Shown in pieces: positions 47,201-54,571 of a stretch of DNA of 64,000 nt. Each line of letters begins with the position of its first letter. The stretch's first letter is position 1. The position numbers and the translations under genes were made by a program. The notes under the pieces are model-generated. The model was not told the origin of the DNA, made no database searches, and saw only the letters and a list, made by a program, of their open reading frames with translations. Source of the stretch: Bugula neritina (lineage: Eukaryota; Bryozoa; Gymnolaemata; Cheilostomatida; Bugulidae); NCBI GenBank assembly GCA_964035545.1, contig OZ037768.1, positions 2,593,501 to 2,657,500 of the forward strand, written 5' to 3'.

Positions 47201-50169
47201 AGGAGAGGGACCGCGTCGTCTGTCCACGCGCCCTCCGACGGGAACTGATCTGGGACACCCATAAGCAGGCTCATTCTGGAGTCAGTCGGGTCATCAGGTG
47301 TCTGCGGCTGCGTTGGTATTGGCCCGGAATGACTCGGGACGTACGACTGCGGGTACGGCAATGCGAGGTCTGCCAAGCTAGCAAGCATGGCCGCCCCACG
47401 GAAACCACTGGTCGACGCCGGCTGTACGCTGGTCGACCGTGGCAAGTAGTGGCGGTAGACCTTGTCGGGCCTATGCCGTTATCCGCCAGAGGGAACACCT
47501 GGATACTGGTGCTCACGGACCACTTTACCCGGTGGGCGGATGCTCTGGCTATCCCAGACGCAACTGCCCCCACGGTGGCCCGGACCCTGGACCAACATGT
47601 GTTCTGTTACCTCGGTTTGCCCGAGCAGATACATACGGACCAGGGCGCCCAGTTCCAGTCCCAGCTCATGGGAGACCTCTGCCGGATATGGGGGGTGAAC
47701 CAGAGTCGGACCACCCCATATCACCCACAAGGGAACGGAGTCGTCGAGCGGAACAACAGGATGTTGGGTGACGCCCTCAGGAGCCTGCTCCTTGGTCGAG
47801 GTCAGGAAGAATGGGACGTGGTGCTGCCACAAATCATGCGGGCTTACCGCAGCACACCACACTCCACCACACAGGAGACCCCAAACTTCCTGATGCTAGG
47901 CCGGGAAACGCGGGTTCCGGAACACCTGACATACCACGTTCCCGCCCCCGAATCACCGGTACATGAGTACGTCGAAAGACTGACAGAGATCATGGGTAAA
48001 GCCCATGATGCACTGCGGGCCCAGCAGTGGCAGATCCGCACAGAGGACTCAGAAGAGCCCCCATTGTATCAGGTGGGAGACTGGGTCTGGATGGTGAGCT
48101 ATCGTAGGCGACGCGGACAGTCGGCTAAACTTCAGCCCAAGTTCGTGGGTCCCTACTGCGTGGTGGAGGTGCTGGCCAACCACACATACCGTGTGGAGCG
48201 CTCTGGACAGGTCTCAGTCCAGAGCGAACAGCGCCTGAAACCATACCATGCCAGCCCAGACGCGGTGGGTCAGGCTCCACCCCTCCTGGAGCCCAACCGC
48301 CAGCCTAACCAGCGGGGGAGAGCCACCCGGCCCCGGGAGGTGGAAATTGTCATCCGAAGGGAGGCAGAGCAGGAGCAGGCTGCCCTACGAGAACAGTTGG
48401 AACAACAACAGAGGCAGGAGCAGCAGCAGCAACACGCCCCAGAGCCACCACCCCTCTGGGGGGAGGACACCCCCACCCGTATTACGGGTGAAGGCGGGGA
48501 CCCCCCTACGGTGGCAACTGAGGAGCAACTGGCACCACCAGCACCCACACCGCTGGAAAGGAGCCAGCGAGCGAGGAAACCACCCAGATATCTGGCAGAC
48601 TATCACATAGGACACCTAGGGTTGCCCCCCCCAAGTGGGAATCCATCTGTCCAGGGCCATTACTCCTCCTTAGTTAGTAAATTCTTCCAACCTCCTGGAG
48701 AATCACTACAAAAAGGAACAGTTGCAAACCGAAATTCGGAGGGCACGCGATTGTCTGAGTTGTCCCTTCAAAACTCGATGGGAATTCCCCACGATCGCGT
48801 AGCAGGTAAAAATATTGAAACACGAGGCTCGGCCATTTGCACTACTACTAACCCACTAGTAACACGCAATTTTAAAGCTGAAACTTGTAATCGAATTAAT
48901 CACGAATTGGATATGGGTATTACTCTTCCCGGTAACAACACTACAAACACAGGTATTTCATTAGAGTCAGAGCCTCCCGTACCGGAGTCTGACTCAACTG
49001 TAATTAATTGGGCTAGTTTAGATTTGTTAGAATCTAATTTATTAACGGAGGAAGTCGATGTGAGTTTTGGAGAAGACTCTCTAAATGAGTTTTTATTAGA
49101 CCAGGACATAGGGTCAGTCACTCTCCATGACTCACCTCGGCTCCCTACCACCCACAAAGTACCCTATAAGGCGATGCCGAATTTCGGCGACGGCGAGACC
49201 GGCCTTACTCGGCCTCTGCTGTCTATTGTAGACACTGCAATGGAGTGTGATGAGGTGGAGGTCAGTCGAGTCGACTCCCCCCCTCCACCAGCCCCCGTGA
49301 CGGCTCCTTGCAGCCCGCGGGTCGCCACAGACCGGACTGAGGTGCTATCCACCATGAATAGTGACCCTGTCGCCAACCCAGTTGAGCTACAATTAGCCGC
49401 CGGGGAGGAACAGGGAATACTATGCGGTGTGCCCTCCTCTACTCGAGCTGAAGACGGTGACACCCCCACCTTGGCTCTACCCCAGGCACTGGTCGCCCGC
49501 CAGTCCTGGGTCTCTCGCGACACTAATCAGAAGATTAGTGAAGCATGCGGGGCAGCGGGCAACCGCATCTGCCGGCAATGTCGGAGGAAATTCTCCTCCT
49601 CCCGGCGGTTGCGTGTTCACGCCCCACAACATTTCATCAACGTATTCTGCCCTTGCGGCGAATACTCCTACCAGCGGGATTATGTGCTGCGCCACCAGCG
49701 CATCTCGCGCTGCCACCCAGGTCACGTGTTCACCGTGGATCAGGCCACATTTCCGGAGTTCCGGGACCTCATCCTGCCGCACGTCGCGGACCCCCACAAG
49801 CGTGCCACCCTCGGCCAAGGGTTTCCGGCGTGCAGAGCAATTCAAGAAGAAGACGGAGAACCCGCCGCCGCCCTCCAACCAGCAGCCACCCAGCCTCTTC
49901 GGGTCATGCTGACAAGGGTCGGGGATGGTGCCAGACCCGGTACATCGGACCTGGACCCCCGCTCCTCGGCGGCAAGCAGACACCACCCAGAGCACAGGCA
50001 ACACCCGGAGCGCAACACACTCCGCTCCCGACCGCAACTAGAAGAGGAGGTGGGCCACTTACGGCGCCGCGTGGCACGGTGTGAGGAAGATCTGACACAA
50101 TTGCGACGACGACTGATCCGGCTGGAACGACGTCAGACCGACAACGACGATGGGACATGGAGGGAGTGA
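44200..50169 (+). CDS. pol: Gypsy pol with C-terminal zinc-finger extension (-1 frame)
   Basis: This frame is open from 44200 to TGA at 50167 and would be reached from gag by a -1 shift at 44212. Numbering from the ATG at 44383: protease Asp117 (LLDTGC), RT YLDD 547-550, RNase H Asp694 (DTDAS), integrase HHCC near 965-1005, integrase D1026, D1086 and E1122 (DD35E), and a GPY/F module at 1256. After it come a Gln-rich linker and about 500 extra residues. These include a paired finger region from Cys1730 (CRQCRRKF...H...FCPCGEYSYQRDYVLRHQR) and a C-terminal coiled coil at about 1886-1925 (LEEEVGHLRRRV...). No stops or frameshifts are seen, so the element may be active. The extension is unusual in Gypsy pol; its role is unknown. 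Confidence 0.93.
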   Translation, partial: RPRAFKHPRLTVTSANRGPHANPIRDRTRRGEEETSTGSADTEWQRPRRPRRPQGLPDPPAVSLETRMQLEEAGWQAPRRSRRPQGLPDPPAWPLQNRFAGLPEEVVEEDSAYSQEYPKLPSRPQKTPVVSKTKRRPAVRTQVVSPPETDRSRSAQPYGSSYFLPGKISGKAATFLLDTGCTTNLLSRRLFDTLGARERASLEPYEGAHGTLADGSCIPFYGVISLPGRVRDQAIHETFIVSQLKEDAILGMPFLEKHQCHMDFQKSVVVMAGKELVCVDKFGRPLVGGVQVVRDCTVPGRSQATLRCRVNCKGIAGLGVVEGTHGAIRLANSLNRLDCRQELLVQCINPFTEPVRLSAGALVGKYHSIQEADVGPALETVADTQGNPPHTRRGAVPEHMADLYDGACGNCTSSTERQVLAQLLAEYSDVFSRGDRDMGLTKVISHEIPLAAGTTPIRQPTRRLGPEKEKEVSRQVQDLLDRDLIEPAHGAWSSPVVLVKKKDGSWRFCVDYRRLNSVTIQDAYPLPRIDESLDALAGSKYFSTLDLLSGYWQVPLSPDAQDKAAFITRDGLWKWKVLPFGLTSAPATFQRLMEQVLSGLHWKTLLIYLDDVIVISPDFSTHVSRLREVFDRLRAAGLKLKPSKCALLQPEVTYLGHVVGRDGVATDPEKVQAVKQWTVPRDLPELRAFLGLVGYYRQYIPGFAGVAQPLNRLTAKGVRWQWTQEEQQAFDHLKQRLMEAPILAYPDPAKEYILDTDASDHSVGAVLSQVQGGSEVVVAYYSKTLAAAEKNYCTTRKELLAVVKAVKHFRPYLYGRTFRLRTDHASLIWLCKRAEPSSQVARWLEILAEFSYRIEHRAGRKHGNADGMSRRPVEDCKQCLHIEKRDGGPARLDVETELGEGAVYRWEHGHLRTETHSDDVQALHANPTLYQNVKELCRLQETLPGPVADIFRAKKEGRRPSEEQQRQGDVEFQLLCRRWDALKVSPDGLLMITLAADNRQQERDRVVCPRALRRELIWDTHKQAHSGVSRVIRCLRLRWYWPGMTRDVRLRVRQCEVCQASKHGRPTETTGRRRLYAGRPWQVVAVDLVGPMPLSARGNTWILVLTDHFTRWADALAIPDATAPTVARTLDQHVFCYLGLPEQIHTDQGAQFQSQLMGDLCRIWGVNQSRTTPYHPQGNGVVERNNRMLGDALRSLLLGRGQEEWDVVLPQIMRAYRSTPHSTTQETPNFLMLGRETRVPEHLTYHVPAPESPVHEYVERLTEIMGKAHDALRAQQWQIRTEDSEEPPLYQVGDWVWMVSYRRRRGQSAKLQPKFVGPYCVVEVLANHTYRVERSGQVSVQSEQRLKPYHASPDAVGQAPPLLEPNRQPNQRGRATRPREVEIVIRREAEQEQAALREQLEQQQRQEQQQQHAPEPPPLWGEDTPTRITGEGGDPPTVATEEQLAPPAPTPLERSQRARKPPRYLADYHIGHLGLPPPSGNPSVQGHYSSLVSKFFQPPGESLQKGTVANRNSEGTRLSELSLQNSMGIPHDRVAGKNIETRGSAICTTTNPLVTRNFKAETCNRINHELDMGITLPGNNTTNTGISLESEPPVPESDSTVINWASLDLLESNLLTEEVDVSFGEDSLNEFLLDQDIGSVTLHDSPRLPTTHKVPYKAMPNFGDGETGLTRPLLSIVDTAMECDEVEVSRVDSPPPPAPVTAPCSPRVATDRTEVLSTMNSDPVANPVELQLAAGEEQGILCGVPSSTRAEDGDTPTLALPQALVARQSWVSRDTNQKISEACGAAGNRICRQCRRKFSSSRRLRVHAPQHFINVFCPCGEYSYQRDYVLRHQRISRCHPGHVFTVDQATFPEFRDLILPHVADPHKRATLGQGFPACRAIQEEDGEPAAALQPAATQPLRVMLTRVGDGARPGTSDLDPRSSAASRHHPEHRQHPERNTLRSRPQLEEEVGHLRRRVARCEEDLTQLRRRLIRLERRQTDNDDGTWRE
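44212..44255 (+). promoter_or_regulatory. -1 ribosomal frameshift signal, gag-pol
   Basis: TTTAAAC at 44212-44218 is read in gag as ..T TTA AAC, the classical X XXY YYZ form. Six bases later a stem starts: GGCTCACGG (44225-44233) pairs with CCGTGGGCC (44247-44255), nine base pairs with one G-U wobble and a 13-nt loop. The pol frame opens at 44200 and gag ends at 44236, so a -1 slip here fuses the two. Confidence 0.85.
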
Positions 50170-50345
50170 GACCCGCCTCTCCCTGACTGGTGGCATGACA
50201 ATTCTCTGTTATACATATTCGTTGTCCCTTATACTATGTACTTGGTGTTTTGTTTTGTTTTGTTTCTTTGTTCTCTCTCTTCTGTTTCTTTTTTTTGTTT
50301 TGTTTATTGTCTGTCTCATTGTTATTATGTTATTATTCGCCCTCG

Positions 50346-50369
50346 TATCGGAAAGCATGCTTTCCGATA
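50346..50369. repeat. 24-bp perfect palindrome before the polypurine tract
   Basis: TATCGGAAAGCA followed by its exact reverse complement, ending directly at the GGGGG of the polypurine-like tract (about 50367-50378) that precedes the 3' LTR. Confidence 0.85.
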
Positions 50370-50378
50370 GGGGGTGTG

Positions 50379-50727
50379 TGTGATAGATTATGCCTTGGTT
50401 TGTTCTTTTGTTCAATAATGTTAATTGGGGTCCGAAATTCGGAGTTCCGAGTTTCGGCTTGACCGAAGATCGGTTCCCCCGATCTTCGGGCCTGCCGAAT
50501 TTCGGAGCTACCGAACTTCGGGCCACACACACAAAAGATTCTTTGTTTTATGTTCTTTTGTTCGCTGTATATAAAAGCAGGCGAGTTACGGTGTTAAGCC
50601 AGTCTACTACTGGAGCTCGCCTAGACAAGTTGACATTATTTTTATACTATAATAAACATTTGGAACTCTACTACTTCAACCTATCTTGTTCTGCACTAAG
50701 TTACATTCAACCCACAAGTTTATCACA
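50379..50727 (+). repeat. 3' LTR of the Gypsy element
   Basis: 349 bp, with no difference from the 5' LTR that I could see. It is followed by ATAT, matching the four bases before the 5' LTR. Confidence 0.95.
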
Positions 50728-50734
50728 ATATCAT

Positions 50735-51590
50735 CATTTGTTACATGGTCTTCCCAATTTATATTGTAAATGTGTCAAAGCATCCGCATCTCAGTTGCAC
50801 TCATTTGCTTCAATATTGACAAGAGCAACTGGGTGGCATCATTCTTTGAGTGGGTCATTGCAGAGTTCAATCTTCCGTTTGACAGACACCCTGTCCTTTG
50901 AATCAGATTGGATTCTTGATTGCATCTCATCCTTATAAGTAGTGAAAGCATTTATTTCAGACTCATCCCTCATGTCACTGAGGCCTTACTGTATCTTGTT
51001 GCATGCAAAAGTGCTGTACACCCACACCTTGAGAGTTTCAGTTTTAATGGTGATGCCAATGATTCTCCCTTGCTGTGACCAAATCTCACGAAGGTCACCT
51101 CAATGGTCATGTCCGACCAGATGCCGTTGAGCTGGCCGCGTTTATGATGCATTGTGTGGTTACCAGCCGCGAATTCAATCCTTACATCTTGGGGCATGAC
51201 CTCCATGCTGTGCAGATAGTGCATTTCCTCTTGCATTGCTAGGTGTAAGGCCCAGTCTCCTTCTCTAACAGCTATGACGTGGGTGTTGATAATAAAAATT
51301 GGTCCAATAAAGCACATGACCCACAGTTTTGCTGTTATTGAGCTCTCTGCAATCTTAATCAACATATTTTCAAGGTCTTTCATGCTAGTGATTACACTTT
51401 CATCAAGACTAGCTTTAACAGTTTTCCCACCAATATTCTCAAACCTCGTACATTCTGGGAAAACTTTTCTATTTAGCATTTTGGAGAAACCACCAAAAGT
51501 AGAATTAACTATTTCTACCAAATCACCCTTAACTATTAGTGTTCCAGTGCACCCAACATAGGTCATTAAAAGGGGAGAAATTAATAGCAA
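50735..51590 (-). pseudogene. Remnant of an uncharacterised transposon-associated protein
   Basis: The minus strand from 51590 encodes 206 aa. It includes LWVMCFIGPIFI...GDWALHLAMQEEMHYLHS...AAGNHTMHHKRGQLNGIWSDMTIEV...RFGHSKG. After a frameshift near 51065 the resemblance continues (RIIGITIKTETLKVWVYSTFACNKI, then DMRDESEINAFTTYKDEMQSRIQS...IELCNDPLKE), with stops. The block order (W-x-L-H-L, G-x-H...R...W-x-x..D-x-x-I-E, then G(I/L)IGIT..LK.W) is one I recall from uncharacterised proteins abundant in cnidarian, sponge and arthropod genomes. It is broken by frameshifts and by the Gypsy insertion. Confidence 0.5.
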
Positions 51591-52467
51591 ACGTTAATGA
51601 AAAGGGATAGTATGAAAAAGGTAGGAAACCACTGTTCTAATAGATGTATTACTTCCCCCAGCATGAAATACATTTTCATTCATAAAAAACTGTTTACAAA
51701 TGCTTTTAGAGGAAAAGTCAAATGTGCTGATTGTAGAAATAGTTTTTGAAAGCAAAAATGTCAAATAAATGATGCGCCAATAATAAAGCAATTAAATTAT
51801 GTTAAGAAGCCATGGTGCTGTGTTATTAAGCTTGTTGACCCCTTTTTATAACTTTAAAAAACCTAGCTAAATTTTTAAAACTGAAAATGACCATTAAGTT
51901 GGCAGCTCAACAAACCTTTTTGATAAGCATGCTAGTTTGAAATAAATTGCTATTTAGCTCATATGGCAATGACGTTGCATTTTAAGTTTGCAGAACCCCT
52001 TTCAGCTTTATTTGGTGAACATATTTGTAATCAGCATATAAAATCACACCATATAGTAAAATTTCATGAAGTTAGAACTTAAACTGATGCAGAGATGCAA
52101 GGAAATTATAAACACGGCAAGGCTAAAATGAATGATTAGGGCTTAGCTTAGTTACCCTTGGGTATCATTTGCCTATTACTCAATAATGCACATGATGAAG
52201 GCACATGCATCTTTATTATATTAATTTCTAAAGATTTCAAAGCATTGGAACCTTAAATTTAGCCCCAATGGGTAGGTACATTTGAATTGGAAAAAATAGT
52301 TTGGTGCCTGGCGGCCATCTTGAATTTCTCAAAATGCTCAAGGGTAAGAAGTCCACACCCACCTGGAAACATTTACCTAGACCCTATATTTGAATAATCA
52401 GGAGAGAAAAAAACTTTATCCGGAGTTGCGAACCTAAGTCAAAAATTGGCATTTTTCTGCCAGACTA

Positions 52468-53292
52468 TTGGTAGAGAATATTTTGCTGTCGAGAAAAAAT
52501 TATGATGTAAGAGTAAACTTTTCCTTTGGTTGATCAAGCAAAATTGTTCACTCATTTTTCTCATTTGAGTTGGGTTTTTGTATTTAAATTCTTTAAATAT
52601 CGATGAGCACACATCATCGTGTAAGTTAGTATAAATTATACATTATGATCAAGCTACATAACTAGATTTTCATGCATGTTTTCATCATAGTGGCAATTAT
52701 ATTGTACAATAGAGCTTTATATGTTATTATGGCTGAATTACGTACCAATGCATATAATACATATATGCTATGCATTTTAGGATCATGGCATTGTAGTAAT
52801 TACTTACCATTGACCTATAACTATAATTTATAGTTTCAGTCCACTGGTCATTACAATGTACCTACAGATGCGGCTTTATCTATATCATTAGTAGATTTCG
52901 CTGTACTCAAAGTAAATATATTTATCATAAGATCATGATATTGTGGCCGAAGAACATTCTAGAATTAATATGACTGCACATATAGCTCGCTGGTAAACTA
53001 GAGTCGAGAATGTGTAAGACACATGCAGACGTAGAGTATACTTTGGGTTGTAAAGTCTGCCTCAAACTACTCTGTATTCAGTGTGTATCTACAGCTGGTG
53101 TATGTGTCAATGGTAAATGTCTATTTGTTTTCATTAATTACTCCGCATGTTAAAATTATTCACAGCTTACACCAATTTCTATTTGCTCAGGTACATCACA
53201 GCATACATAACTCACATTGAAAGACTTGATAATGCTAACAACAGTAATCTATTGTATATCATTACACACCAACCTAATACATGTCTACTTAC
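52468..53292. other. Spacer, no gene recognised
   Basis: AT-rich sequence between the end of the inverted-repeat element and the orphan amidase exon. The body of a fourth amidase gene would be expected here, but no amidase exon is recognisable. Confidence 0.5.
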
Positions 53293-53314
53293 ATGACTTT
53301 CTCTCTCCCTCCAT
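53293..53314 (-). pseudogene. Orphan first exon of a fourth amidase copy
   Basis: The minus strand reads ATG GAG GGA GAG AGA AAG TCA T followed by gtaagt. This is exactly the 22-nt exon 1 (MEGERKS) of amidase copy 2, with the same donor. No second amidase exon follows on this side (lower coordinates), whereas copy 3 has its own first exon at 60899-60920. The surrounding 500 bp also match the copy-2 promoter, so this is a relic of a further copy. Confidence 0.8.
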
Positions 53315-53770
53315 GTGATCCTTTTGTAGCAGTGACAGCGAATGTGAAGCTTGTTTATATAAAAATCATTTTGAGTTAAAACAAACAAGTGGTGTTGATA
53401 TAGCTAGGAGTGGATGCAACAATCTGATAAACCCCAACAGGAAAATTGTTGTGGCAAATAGAATGGGTTGCATGTACGTTATTATAGCCAATAGGATAGG
53501 TTGTAAGTTATTATAGCCAATAAGATAGGTTGTAAGTTATTATAGCCAATTGCATAGGTTGCAAGTTATTATAGCCAATAGGATAGGTTGAAAGTCAGAG
53601 AATGTGTCTTGAAGCTGTGTATTTAACCATTTTTATGAGTGTTGGTTGATGAAAATAGCTATAAAAAGACATGGCTGCTTATTTCTGGAGAAATTAATTT
53701 CTCCATGGTTTTCTTATGTCATTTCATAAATACGCAAAGTTCTATCAACAAATTTAGCCAACAACTCCTA
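53315..53770 (-). promoter_or_regulatory. Promoter relic of the fourth amidase copy, with CCAAT array
   Basis: Homologous to 32224-32700. The TATATAA stretch is at 53354-53365. Five tandem 29-bp units lie at about 53450-53595; four contain CCAAT (TAGCCAATAGGATAGG and variants) and the first is degraded (GCAAATAG). It could still start transcription, but toward DNA that lacks amidase exons. Confidence 0.5.
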
Positions 53771-54397
53771 TATAATTCTCTACTTCGTGAGACTGAAAAA
53801 ACGTAATCAACTCAAACCACAGGCTCTTGTAGGAGTGTAGAGTTATAAAAGTGTACCTACCTTATATTCCACCTACTGCATCTATAAGGCATAAAATGTG
53901 TAAATAGAAACTATGCCAAATCAGCATATATACAACTGTCTAGGATAGGTTCAGACCCAACTCCATTCTTATCATTTAGCATGCCTTTGGGAGACATGTG
54001 CTCCTTCAACCTGGTTTGTTCCCCTGAGCTTTGGCTGAAAGCCAAATGAGATCACAGCTATTTGCATAAGTTATAGCAGCGGTTTAAAGTAACGCTGTGT
54101 GACAGCTTGTTTTAGATAAACTTTTGTGCTGCTGTTAGAAAAACTGCAGCTATTGCAACAACAAATTTATAACAATATTTGATTTTTGTTTTTGTAGCAA
54201 TATTGTATTGAATGTAAATTAGTTAAATGACTCTATAAACAGTAGCATACTACAGCACAGGCAACTTTCATTGGAGAAACGTTAAAGTATAGACCCTGTA
54301 AAACTATTACACAAAAATAAGTGTATTCTTGCAAAATATATTGCAATAATTATTGCGTCTATGATTTCAGGCTTCTAGATGTAGTTAAATCTGCCAA
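53771..54397. other. Spacer before amidase copy 3, no gene recognised
   Basis: AT-rich, no exon-like sequence seen. It runs between the promoter relic and the minisatellite on the 3' side of amidase copy 3. Confidence 0.4.
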
Positions 54398-54500
54398 CTA
54401 CCTGTCTGCTACCTGCCAACTACTTGTCAACTACCTGTCAGCTACCTATCAACTACTTACCAACTACCTGTCAATTACTTGTCAACTACCTGTCAACTGT
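54398..54500. repeat. 11-bp minisatellite, nine units, related to the 26.2-kb array
   Basis: Units such as CTACCTGTCTG, CTACCTGCCAA, CTACTTGTCAA and CTACCTGTCAG. The consensus CTACCTGTCAA differs by about one base from the CTATCTGTCAG array. It lies 70 bp beyond the stop of amidase copy 3, the same relative place as the large array beyond copy 2. Confidence 0.85.
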
Positions 54501-54571
54501 CCCATGCAGAAGCTACAGTGCAGATTTCATACTGCATTAAACAAATATAAAGAATAATTTATCTTTTTCTT

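Larger units (their letters stand above)
42936..50727 (+). mobile_element. Ty3/Gypsy LTR retrotransposon, apparently complete
   Basis: Two 349-bp LTRs (42936-43284 and 50379-50727), each starting TGTGATA and ending TATCACA, flank gag and pol. ATAT lies on both outer sides and looks like a 4-bp target duplication. Domain order protease, RT, RNase H, integrase defines Gypsy/Metaviridae. The coding part is much more GC-rich than the host. It sits inside the older inverted-repeat element, next to a LINE fragment. No separate env frame is seen. Confidence 0.95.
41023..52465. mobile_element. Decayed inverted-repeat DNA element, split by later insertions
   Basis: About 150 bp at 41021-41165 and, inverted, at 52305-52467 are clear reverse complements: TAGTCTGGCAGAA, GGTTCGCAA, GGATAAAGTTTTTTTC, GTTTCCAGGTGGGTGTGGAC, CAAGATGGCCGCCA in the same order. 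A TA flanks each end (41021 and 52466), consistent with a TA target duplication. Without the 7.8-kb Gypsy insertion the element is about 3.65 kb. Inside are pieces of one minus-strand coding region (50735-51590 and 42250-42500) belonging to an uncharacterised transposon-associated protein family. The superfamily is not assigned. Confidence 0.65.

Noticed and set aside
53293-53314. This exon as the true first exon of amidase copy 3
   Set aside because: It lies on the 3' side of copy 3 on the same strand, and copy 3 has a 22-nt first exon in correct order at 60899-60920.
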